Source: Pelargonium cotyledonis
Taxonomy: Eukaryota > Streptophyta > Magnoliopsida > Geraniales > Geraniaceae
Direction of reading: 5' to 3'
DNA: 23,063 bases
Assembly: GCA_036897625.1 (NCBI GenBank)
Contig: JAYMTA010000916.1
Location: 1-23,063, forward strand
The notes beneath the pieces were generated by a model. It had not been told where the DNA came from. It worked only from the letters and a program-made list of their open reading frames with translations, and ran no database searches. Below, piece by piece: positions 10,362 through 18,955 of this stretch. The number at the start of each line of letters is the position of its first letter. Position 1 is the first letter of the stretch. A program made the translations under genes and the position numbers.

Positions 10362-12782
10362 ATGGCTACGACCAACCTATCTTCTCTGCACATCACTCCT
10401 TGCTCTCTCCGGTTACAATTTTCTTCTTCTTCCCAAAATACCCCCACCCTCTCCTTCTATTCACAGTTCAGACCTTCCTCTTTCTCTTCCCTGTCCTTGA
10501 AGCTCCGCAACGCCACAGTCAGGCCTCGTTCCTTATCCGTCGTCGTTTCAGCTCTCAAGACCCTCTCGGAGACGGAGCCGGTCGCCGTTCCGGAGGTACT
10601 GGAGGAAATCCCCGGGAAATTTCCGTTAGTTCCCGGCGTCTACGCCGTTTTTGACAAAAACGAGGACCTGCAGTTCATCGGAATTACTAGGAACCTCGCT
10701 GCCAGCGTTCTCGCTCACCGGAAGTCGGTGCCGGAGCTCTGTTCCTCCGTCAAGGTACGTGTCGGAGTTTAGGATTTGTGAATTTCAGTTTAAGTTTACT
10801 GTTTGGTTGAATGCTGTTGCCGATGCTGTTTTTGTTTGTTTCCCTAGAAAATTCAGTGATTATTATGAAATTAGGAAAGAAAATTGTGTTTTGACGCAGT
10901 ACCAGATTGGCCTCATGATATAATTTCAGGATGATTACTTGTATGGTAACGACTCAACTTCGGTGGCATTTGTATTAGAATTTCTGTTTCGAAATGAGAA
11001 TCAATAATTTTGCATTAGGTTCTTTTTGGTCATGAAAATGTCTTTGGAATGAGAATTTCATTCCTGATTCTCATTTTATTTCCAATTTGTTTAATGCAAA
11101 CACTAACTAAAAGTTTATGCTGAATTTTAGAAATGGATAGATTGAGATCAAAGAAGAAAGAATTCAACTAGGGCAGCGAAGATTTATCACTTGATCGTGT
11201 GATTAACATTTGTGATACCATCTCGTAGGACCAAGTCAACTATAAACTTGATCGTAAGATTAACAATTGTGATACATATATATGGTTTAGGGTTAGATAA
11301 TAGTTTTATGCTTGCGATTGGGTTTTTGACATGGTAGGATTGTATGAGAGTAGCTAGTTGGTCAGCAATTCTCAATTGACACGAGCATACTAGTATATCA
11401 CTCATGAGTTACGGTTATCATGATAGCTAATCCAACCTGTTATTCCCGTTTTGGCATAAGAAGAATCTTTTGTTGGTTGCTTTGATTAAAGGAAGTTATC
11501 ATCACGGATATCCCGTGAAGCGTTGTCATAATGTTATGCTTTATTAGTTGGTGGTGATCTTACACTCGACATATTGTTGCCTGTTTGCGTACTAAAATCT
11601 ATAATCTGTTCTCGTATAATTCATTAGCAAGATAAGAGATACTATATGTCGATACTTTTGCAAAAAAAATATGCTTTAGGTTGGTTTAGCTCAATACAAT
11701 TTTGCTGCTGATATCGTGTGCATTGGTGTTCTCGCAATAATGCAACTCTCTGGTTCTCTAATGTTTTGAAAAGAAGTTACTGTCCAAGTTTTTTTGGGTG
11801 AAGGTAACAAGAAAGGACGGGTTATGATCTCCCATAGCATCATAATTACCATGAAACTCCACTGCTTGTTATGCAGAGGTAGAACTGACAATTTTGATTT
11901 CAGGTCGGTGGTTTTCGGGTTTGGTTTGAAAAGAGCTAACCTTAAACCAACCTGACATCCAATAATTAATCGGGTCTTTCATGCGTCCCGAACCTGTAAA
12001 ATTGCTGTTTGGATTTTGGGTGCCCACAGATTTGGATTCAATTGCCAACTTTGTGCAGAGGAGAAGATTTGAATAACTTGTAAATGAACTTCTTCGGCTT
12101 TAACTCCAAATCAGCTTTTTACAATAGTTTAACTCCCAAGCCTACTCAAACCATGACAGATCATCCTCACTAACCGAACTTGATTAGATATTGCCTTTTT
12201 CAGTTCAATGTTATGTAAAGGTGTTGCACTGTTGCATATTCACCTAGTGCTGATTTTGTCATGAAAATCTTACTTCAGGTCGAAGTAGTAGACCAACCAG
12301 ACAGAACGGCTCTTACCCAAGCATGGAAATCATGGATGGAAGAACACATCAAAGCAACCGGTAAGGTCCCACCGGGTAACGAATCAGGGAACGCCACGTG
12401 GGTTCGCCAGCCACCAAAGAAGAAACCCGATCTCCGCCTAACACCTGGCCGTAACGTCCAACTCACTGTCCAACTGGAGGATCTCATAGACCAACTTGTG
12501 AAGGAGAACAAGGTGGTGGCATTCATCAAGGGTTCAAGGAGCGCCCCAATGTGCGGATTCTCTCAAAGAGTTGTTGGCATTCTCGAGAGCGAAGGAGTGG
12601 ATTATGAAAGCGTCAACGTGCTCGATGAAGAGTATAATCATGGATTGAGAGAGACACTGAAGAAATATAGCAATTGGCCTACATTCCCGCAGGTTTTCGT
12701 GAACGGAGAGCTGATTGGCGGGTGCGATATATTGTCCTCAATGCACGAGAAAGGCGAGCTAGCTAGTATGTTCAAGAAGTAA
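10362..12782 (+). CDS. GRXS16: Chloroplast monothiol glutaredoxin S16 (GIY-YIG + CGFS)
   Basis: Exons 10362-10754 and 12279-12782 join in phase 0 across a GTACGT...TTCAG intron to give 298 aa, close to Arabidopsis GRXS16 (about 293). Residues 1-63 are rich in Ser and Thr and basic, as in a chloroplast transit peptide. Residues about 88-165 form the GIY-YIG-like domain (GVYAVF at 92-97, FIGITR at 105-110). Residues about 195-298 are the CGFS glutaredoxin, with active-site Cys223-Gly-Phe-Ser, the cis-Pro motif WPTFPQ (264-269) and GGCD (278-281), which bind glutathione and an iron-sulfur cluster. The protein takes part in plastid redox control and iron-sulfur cluster transfer. The N-terminal domain of the Arabidopsis protein is reported to have nuclease activity controlled by a disulfide between domains; Cys127 is the only likely N-domain partner here. 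The 1524-nt intron carries two transposon copies. The gene looks intact. Confidence 0.95.
10962..11107. mobile_element. Tourist-like MITE in the GRXS16 intron
   Basis: The left end is GGTGGCATTTGTATTAGAAT and the right end, read on the other strand, is GTTAGTGTTTGCATTAAACA. Both arms then run into AATGAGAATC words that face each other. TAA follows the right end at 11108-11110. The matching left flank (TTC) has diverged. The 3-bp TAA/TTA target and the arm sequence match the elements at 18618 and 19420, so this is one PIF/Harbinger-related family. The element is 146 bp and non-coding. Confidence 0.6.
11880..12052. repeat. Short-TIR repeat family, copy C, in the GRXS16 intron
   Basis: The ends are TAGAACTGACAATT on the left and AATTGCCAACTTT on the right, inverted with few mismatches. 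The flanking 9-mers ATGCAGAGG (11871-11879) and GTGCAGAGG (12053-12061) agree at eight of nine positions, the clearest target duplication in the family. The interior has the same CGGGT-type words as copies A and B. It is about 173 bp, non-coding and spliced out with the intron. Confidence 0.65.
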
Positions 12783-13546
12783 AATCGATTGGTTCGTGCC
12801 TTTTTCTTTGTCATGTTTGTAGAAAAGAAATGAGATTTGAGATGATTTTGTGGGTAAAAATTAAAATCTCAAGCAATTTGACTAGTCACTTTCGTGGAGT
12901 GATTAGATGGATAGAGAGAGATATGGTAATTTGGTAAGAGATACTTGATGGAGTATAATAATGTGTTTCTTCTATCAATTGACAGTTTATTTTACTTGGG
13001 TTTGAATTGGTTTAACAATTTTTTCCGATGTGACCATCACATGTCGACTAAACCAATTTGTAACAAATTTGTAAAGTCGATGAATGTGACCGCTGTATCA
13101 ACTTTGTGCAATTTGACTTGTGAACCAATGTAAAATAAAATACAAATAACAGAATGGCCAAAAATGGCCAAAAGGTCAAAAAGAAATGTATATATAATTT
13201 AAATTTTTTTAAAAAAAAAAAAATGAAGTGACGTCACCAATATTTGTATCTCTTCGATCACACCATTGACATAGTTGAGTTCTGTAAGATTTTAAAGCAG
13301 CATGACGTCACTGTTGAGTTGGGGGTTACCACAAAAATACAAAGTTTGAGCTAAGCTTTGCCTATAAGTATTTCTAGCAATTTCTAGATTTCAATTTTTA
13401 TATTTCACTTGAATAAAACGTGCGCCAACGGACACTACAAATCCATGTTTTTTCTCTTCCCAATTTGCCGACAAAATCCACGAATACCTATTTTGTCTCC
13501 TTTTATTGGACAAATTTCATTTATTTATTAAAGAGTTATAAATTAA
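12783..13546. other. GRXS16 3' flank and intergenic AT-rich sequence
   Basis: The first few hundred bases probably hold the GRXS16 3' UTR. Nothing else is recognised apart from short AT-rich and poly(A)-like runs near 13200-13222. Confidence 0.45.
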
Positions 13547-13877
13547 GGTACGTTCCTTTAATTTATTTTTTAACTTAAATAAAATAATTATAACTTAATT
13601 TCTTTATATTTGAATATCTAGTTTTAAAGTTGGTGTCAAGTAAATACACATTTTTTGGTCTGTTTGGACAAAAATACCCTCGCGTCCATATTTGGCCTCT
13701 CCTCACATCACTCCCAGTAACTGTGGTGCATGACCTCGCCGAGGTCGCCGACAATCGCGTGCCGGAGCAGATATGGGCTAGATCTCGCCCCCATCGCCGA
13801 GGTGGCAAGGAGGGAGCAGCTCTGCGATAGAGGGAGACGCCGTGAGCCCGGAGACCACCATCGATCGTCAGCGAGAG

Positions 13878-13927
13878 AGAGAGATGGAGGCCGAGATTTG
13901 GAGCAGATCGGAGATGAAAGAGTCGTC
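13878..13927 (+). repeat. 50-bp direct repeat, unit 1
   Basis: This segment, beginning AGAGAGATGGAGGCCGAGAT, recurs at 14072-14121 with a few substitutions, 194 bp downstream, within the core of the TIR element. Confidence 0.8.
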
Positions 13928-14071
13928 TTCGTCGTCGCTCGTCGCCTTTCCGTCGATGGCTGGAGCAGATGGAGGACTTGCGAGCAGATCTAGAGGGGCT
14001 TCCATGGCCGTTGTTGCCGTGAGCTCGAGATTCGCCTCTTTTGAAAAATTATTTGGACCTCCTTCGGCGAA

Positions 14072-14121
14072 AGAGAGATGGAGGCCGAGATATGGAGCGG
14101 ATCGGAGATGAAGGAGTCGTT
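14072..14121 (+). repeat. 50-bp direct repeat, unit 2
   Basis: This is the second copy of the segment at 13878-13927. A further 16-bp direct repeat (GATTCGAACATGTTTG at 14136 and 14250) follows within 180 bp, so the core has grown by more than one duplication. Confidence 0.8.
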
Positions 14122-15072
14122 GTCTTCAGAATCGCGATTCGAACATGTTTGCGGATCGGATATGCATGATTGCTACTTAGGATCTCCATTTCCATCAATT
14201 CATACTCTTGATGACGATGCAGCAATTGAGAGGAAGAATCATAGAATTAGATTCGAACATGTTTGTTGATCTTGTTCAAGATGTTCTTTATTTCTTTGTT
14301 TTGTAAAATTTGTTCAATTCATTAGTTTCAAAATGGCTAGTTGTGAAACAGGAAAGTGGGTTTAGTTTCAAATAAAGAATGGATTAGTTTTGTGTGTAAG
14401 TACAAACTTCACAGTTTCATTTTTTTTTTCTTAATCTGGGTATTTTTGTTTTGGGCTATCAATAAGTTATGTGCTTTGTCAGTTTATTGATTTGTTTGTG
14501 GTTATCAGATGTTGCATGAACCAACCAAAAGTCGGCCAACTTCGACGGCCAGCTCAGCTTCGCACCCGCAAGTCAGACCCGTCACCGGCGACATTGTTTG
14601 GGTCGATTCGCCGGAGACCTTTTGCTTCCACTTATGGAACGCGTGGGAGTCGTCAGATCTAGAAGCTCGCCGAGAGAAGCTCATCGGAGATGGAGGACGC
14701 GGGGCGTTGTTGTCCAGGCTATGGTGCCTGATGTGAGAGAGATGAGAGAGAAATGAGGGTAATTTGGTCAAAAATGGCAAAAATGTGTGGATTTAGCGTT
14801 TCATGGTTTGGATTTATCAATTTGTAGGATCCACTTATTCTCATCATTTCAAATATTCAAAATTTACTGGAATTGAAATAACACATCAACTATGCTATTT
14901 CAATTTTTAAGAATTTGAATTTATTTAAGTAATCTTAAGAAAAAGAAATTTTTTTAATTACAAATTTGTCCTTCTAGAAAAATTAAACGAACGCAATAAT
15001 TACAAATTTTTAATATCCAACATGTTCCAAAATCCTTGAAATTGAATTAAAATTTGTTAAACAAACACTATC

Positions 15073-16234
15073 TAAGAGTTTATTTGAATTGTCTACTTAC
15101 GTTTTTACGGTTTTAAATTTTAATGTCTATAAACAATTATAATGCTATTGCAGCAACTCCTTCCTCCTTGAGGTTATTCCTATGCAATAGCTCCCACATG
15201 AGTTGTTGCTAATGTAACAACTAAAGTAACCCCACGAGAGATCCTGAGTATATTAAATATTCCGAATATAGCGTGGTTGATCCAAGTTTGATATTCATCA
15301 ACATTACTTTCACACATAATTGTTTGTTTGCTTTAAAAGGTCGATCGTCAAATATTGTTGGTTGATTCAAGTTTGTTATGGACCGATCTACATATAAAAA
15401 GTATCTTGTGATTCAATTTGTTCAAGAAACAAGTCGAATTCAGATTTATGTGTTTAATACAATATTAAGCTTTCAACACGACCAATGCCACAAATTACCA
15501 TCTCTAAAGTACAGTTTTGCCCTTAAGATATCACTAGTTGGTCAAACTCACACACTTTTTATTTTAATAGTGTTCAAAATCTCAGCAAAGATTTTGTGTA
15601 TGAAACTTTAATCTTTGAGATAAACGAAGCGGATTGATGAAGTGATATCATCTCATTAATCATAATTTATTGATTAAGAGTCTCGAATATGATTCAAATT
15701 TCTTTTTCTCTTACTTTAAATTCGGATAAGATATTTTTAAGTCAAATTTTACTAGACATCTGAATTGTCGGCGCTATATATATTTTTTTTAATAAGCAAC
15801 GTAACAACAAGTTTGAATAGTAATGAAGGTCGAATCTCATATCTTAAAAAAAATTTAAAACGCATCAACGGCTTCGCCCGAAATGCATGGATAGTTGTCG
15901 GCTCTAGTTGGAGTGAGATCGACACTCTCACTCCACATTAAGTCAGTTTCAGGCGGTGGCGATTTAAGAAAATAAAAACCACCGGTTCATCCCCTCCTTC
16001 TCGTCTCTTTCTCTCTCACGAACTCCAATGAGATTTATTCATTGTGCGTCCATTGTTATTATGTAATGCTTGTAATCGACATTTCTTCGCATCGTCTCTG
16101 TACACGCGTCTTCTCCGGAATCATCCGATTTCTGATCCTCCTTCGTCGGATTCTTTGCCCCGAAGAAACTCCGACCCAATTCGCTCCATCAAAAACCCAT
16201 CTCGGAACACTCCTTCTTCTCTCCCGATTCTCAG
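15073..16234. other. Intergenic region upstream of the DOG1-like gene
   Basis: The left part is AT-rich with nothing recognised. From about 15950 the sequence becomes CT-rich and less AT-rich, as in plant promoters and leaders, so transcription of the DOG1-like gene might begin here rather than at the TATA box at 16235. Confidence 0.4.
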
Positions 16235-16242
16235 TATAAATA
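16235..16242 (+). promoter_or_regulatory. Possible TATA box of the DOG1-like gene
   Basis: TATAAATA precedes a CT-rich stretch. A start near 16265 would give a leader of about 520 nt containing upstream ATGs (for example near 16299 and 16436) and a 22-base A run (16683-16704). A leader intron ending at the TTTGTAG just before the ATG (around 16777) would remove these, but I cannot fix a donor. Confidence 0.4.
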
Positions 16243-16682
16243 GCTTGTTTCGCCTCCTCTGTTTCCAAGATTTTTTTGTATTGACTTGTTGTGTCTTGAA
16301 TGAGATTGTGGGATTGTCTCTTTTCTCTCTCAGCCTCTTCTGGGAATTATCAAAACCGTCTCTCCCAAATATCTTAGCCCAATTTTTTGCCATTTCATTG
16401 ACTGAGCTTGCTTAGATTCTCTTCTTGAACACTACAATGTCCATATGATCAACCTTGAACACAGCTATATCTGTCGCTTGATTGTCCAATTACCCAGTTT
16501 TCGTATACCAATTTCGCTTGCTCTGTTTTTAATGTTCTCTGGATTAGCTCTGTTTTGGTTGCTCTGTTTCTTCAACATCTCTGCAGTTTAATGTCTTCAG
16601 TAGTAGCTTTGTGTTTTTCGCATCTTTGTGCTGTAATGTTCTATTGATCAGGTCTATTTCGCTTGCTCTGTTCCTTGAATTG

Positions 16683-16704
16683 AAAAAAAAAAAAAAAAAA
16701 AAAA
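16683..16704 (+). repeat. Poly(A) run of 22
   Basis: An uninterrupted run of 22 A lies in the leader or promoter of the DOG1-like gene. It is a likely length-variable site. Confidence 0.95.
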
Positions 16705-16786
16705 CTGAAACCATCTCCTTATTGTTTAATACACAAAACACAACAATATACTCTGTTTTCTCGGTTGCTCTGTTTGTAGTTTATTA

Positions 16787-17503
16787 ATGGCTTTTGGGTC
16801 AGCTAGTAGCAGCCATGCCAGCTCCTTCGGGAGCTTTCTAGAAGGCTGGTTGGTTCGCCAAGAACAGTACCTCGACGAGCTCCTCTCCTCAAAAAACCAC
16901 CAAAACAGAGACGACGACGATCTCAAAGACCTCATAAACAGAGTCCTCGGCAACTACCAACAGTACTACGAAGAAAAATCCAGAGCAGCCCACCGCAACG
17001 TTTTTCTCGTTTTCGCAGCCAATTGGCTCACTCCTTTGGAGCGCAGCTTCCTCTGGATCGCCGGATTCAAGCCCGGCCTCGCCTTCCGGCTCGCCACCAA
17101 CTCGATCGGAGACCTGACAGACGATCAGATTCGGAAAATCAATAGGCTGATCGGAGAGACCCAGATGGACGAGAAGGTTCTGAACGACGAATTGGCGAAG
17201 ATTCAGGAGAGCGTTGCGGGGCCGCCGCTGCTAGAGATTCTACGGCGGACGGCGAGTTTGGTCGACGGCGAGATCGCGCAGGAGGAGAGGTCGCTGGATC
17301 CGCTAAAGGCGGCGCTGGAATCGTTGCTGGGGAGTGCGGATTTTCTGAGGATGAACACGGCGGTGAGGGTTTGTGAGGTTCTGAGTCCGGCCCAAACGGT
17401 GATGTTTTTGACCTCGGCGGCGCAGCTTCAGATAAGGATTAGGGAATGGGGTTTACAGGAAGAAGCGCAGAGACGAGAGAGGGGCGAGAGCGACGACTTG
17501 TAG
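16787..17503 (+). CDS. DOG1-domain (DELAY OF GERMINATION 1-like) protein
   Basis: The single exon encodes 238 aa. The DOG1 domain spans about residues 14-222. It opens with the FLEGWLVRQEQYLDEL helix (17-32), where Trp21 is the family's conserved residue. It continues through the block WLTPLERSFLWIAGFKPG (80-97), equivalent to the W-SPLE-ALIWMGG-RPS block of DOG1. It closes with VLSPAQTVMFLTSAAQLQIR and REWG (198-222). The family includes DOG1, which sets seed dormancy with PP2C phosphatases and ABA, its DOGL paralogues, and the C-terminal half of TGA bZIP factors. This protein has no bZIP region and so belongs to the DOG1/DOGL group; which paralogue cannot be settled. The tail after REWG is charged (EEAQRRERGESDDL). 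No lesion is visible. Confidence 0.88.
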   Translation: MAFGSASSSHASSFGSFLEGWLVRQEQYLDELLSSKNHQNRDDDDLKDLINRVLGNYQQYYEEKSRAAHRNVFLVFAANWLTPLERSFLWIAGFKPGLAFRLATNSIGDLTDDQIRKINRLIGETQMDEKVLNDELAKIQESVAGPPLLEILRRTASLVDGEIAQEERSLDPLKAALESLLGSADFLRMNTAVRVCEVLSPAQTVMFLTSAAQLQIRIREWGLQEEAQRRERGESDDL

Positions 17504-18617
17504 TTTCTCGCTCTTCTCCTGCTAAACGACCTGTCGTTTTTTATATATTTTTAGTATCCTTCTAAAAAAGTGTTTTTGGAAGTCTTTATTATTCAACCAC
17601 TATCTTAAAATGAAATGGATATGAAATTCTGGTTTCAGTTCGGGATAGGTCGTGTTCTTTTGAATAGGGTTGAAAAGATGAAATCCGATCTTGAAGAGTT
17701 TTATGTGTAAAATGTGCGGACTTAAGTGAGTTTGTCTGACCCGATCCAATTCATAACTGATCGGGTTATAAAAATTGATTGAATTTAAGTGTTTCTGAAG
17801 TTCGGTCCATATTTTCGGTTCTGCAATACAATATATATCTTGTAAGTGTAGAATTGAGCAATTTTGGATAATGCTTTAAGAAGGTTTAAGATTTTATTTT
17901 GCAGGCAATGTGGAGTTTTACTTCATTTTGGTGTCGTTTTGGCAAGCTGAGGTGGCCTATGCTTGATATTGAAGAAACAGCTTTGATGCTAGAACAGCTA
18001 CCCAACAATCTCAAGTCTTCAGTTATGGTGTGAAATATAAAGTTGAGTATTATTGTTGAATCTGTTCATTGAGGTCTTCATGTTTCAGTAGACAAATGCT
18101 TGTTGTTCTTTGTTCTTACTGTACCCATTAATACCAATAAGTTGACTCATAATGTTAGTCCGCATGTTGCAGGTCTCGGGCATTAATGTGAAATGTGCAC
18201 CCTATATACAACTCGACCCTGCTAAAATGTAAATCGGGTTTCAGGCGCTAATAGCCTCGGGCTTAAACTGTCAAGTCTAAGCGGAGTGACGGCGGCGAGT
18301 TGAGAAGTAAAAGAGGAAAGAGTTGATCTCATTGTAGCATCCGGCTGAAATTAAAATATTAAGCAGCGAACAAATGATATCATTTGACAACGAATTTGAG
18401 AAAATTAAGTGCATTTGAGACCTGGGATATTGTAAAGAAGACGCAAAATTCGAAAAATTAGATAAAAAGTTAAAATATGTAGATCCATTGAGTGACTGGA
18501 TCAACCCTGAAACAAATAAGCAAAATGGCACTTACTAATTATTATGAACCAGGCAATCTAGTCATTAACAATTAAACCAATCACTACACATCAATGTTTG
18601 CAACTTTGGACTAGTAA
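17504..18617. other. 3' flank of the DOG1-like gene and convergent intergenic region
   Basis: This lies between the DOG1-like gene and the oppositely directed ACX4-like gene. The stretch 17620-17830 has CGGGT-type words like the interiors of the short-TIR repeats but no terminal repeats that I can find. A 41-codon plus-strand frame (17908-18033) follows an acceptor-like TTTTGCAG and may be a 3' exon or chance. Confidence 0.4.
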
Positions 18618-18738
18618 CAGAATGCAAATGAGATTCTCATTCCAAAACTGATTTCACGACTGAAAAGTCATAGTCCAAACATGAAGAATGAGAATCGCAT
18701 TCTCGCACGCGAAGAAAATTCCTTACCCAAACGCTACC
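18618..18738. mobile_element. Tourist-like MITE downstream of the ACX4-like gene
   Basis: The right end, read on the other strand, is GGTAGCGTTTGGGTAAGGAA, and TAA flanks both sides (18615-18617 and 18739-18741). The left arm is shortened or diverged. The core carries inverted GAGATTCTCATTCC and GAATGAGAATCGCATTCTC words shared with the elements at 10962 and 19420. The element is about 121 bp and non-coding. Confidence 0.6.
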
Positions 18739-18955
18739 TAATAACTTTCACAATGTTTATTACATTTGCCTATACATAACTTGTGTTTCATATTATTTTT
18801 TCTTCATCAAGATTTTTTCAATCTATACTTTATTTGACCTATTTTTAAGGTTACTATACTTGTCCATAACCATAGTGCATCCAGTTATCAGCCAGTCCAA
18901 CCTAGAACAACTCTGTGTGAGACAATGTAGAGTTAAAGAGTTAGATTTTACACTG

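Larger units (their letters stand above)
13547..14996. mobile_element. 1.5-kb non-autonomous TIR element with GC-rich core
   Basis: The left end GGTACGTTCCTTTAATT is matched by the right end, read on the other strand, TTGCGTTCGTTTAATT. TAA flanks both sides (13544-13546 and 14997-14999), a PIF/Harbinger-type 3-bp target duplication. A second possible right end, read as GATAGTGTTTGTTTAA, lies at 15072 and is also followed by TAA, so elements may be nested. A second inverted repeat (13641-13682 against 14751-14795) encloses a GC-rich core with two sets of direct repeats. Several frames of 60-90 codons overlap on both strands, none recognisable and no transposase among them. I read it as a non-autonomous DNA transposon that may carry captured host sequence. 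Confidence 0.5.

Noticed and set aside
13575-14780. Several 60-90-codon frames on both strands in the GC-rich core of the TIR element
   Set aside because: They overlap each other, are repeat-derived and match no transposase or host protein that I know. GC-rich DNA makes long chance frames.
16044-16415. 123-codon plus-strand frame before the DOG1-like gene, Ser- and Pro-rich
   Set aside because: It spans the TATA box and the CT-rich leader, and its composition simply reflects pyrimidine-rich promoter DNA. No known domain is present.
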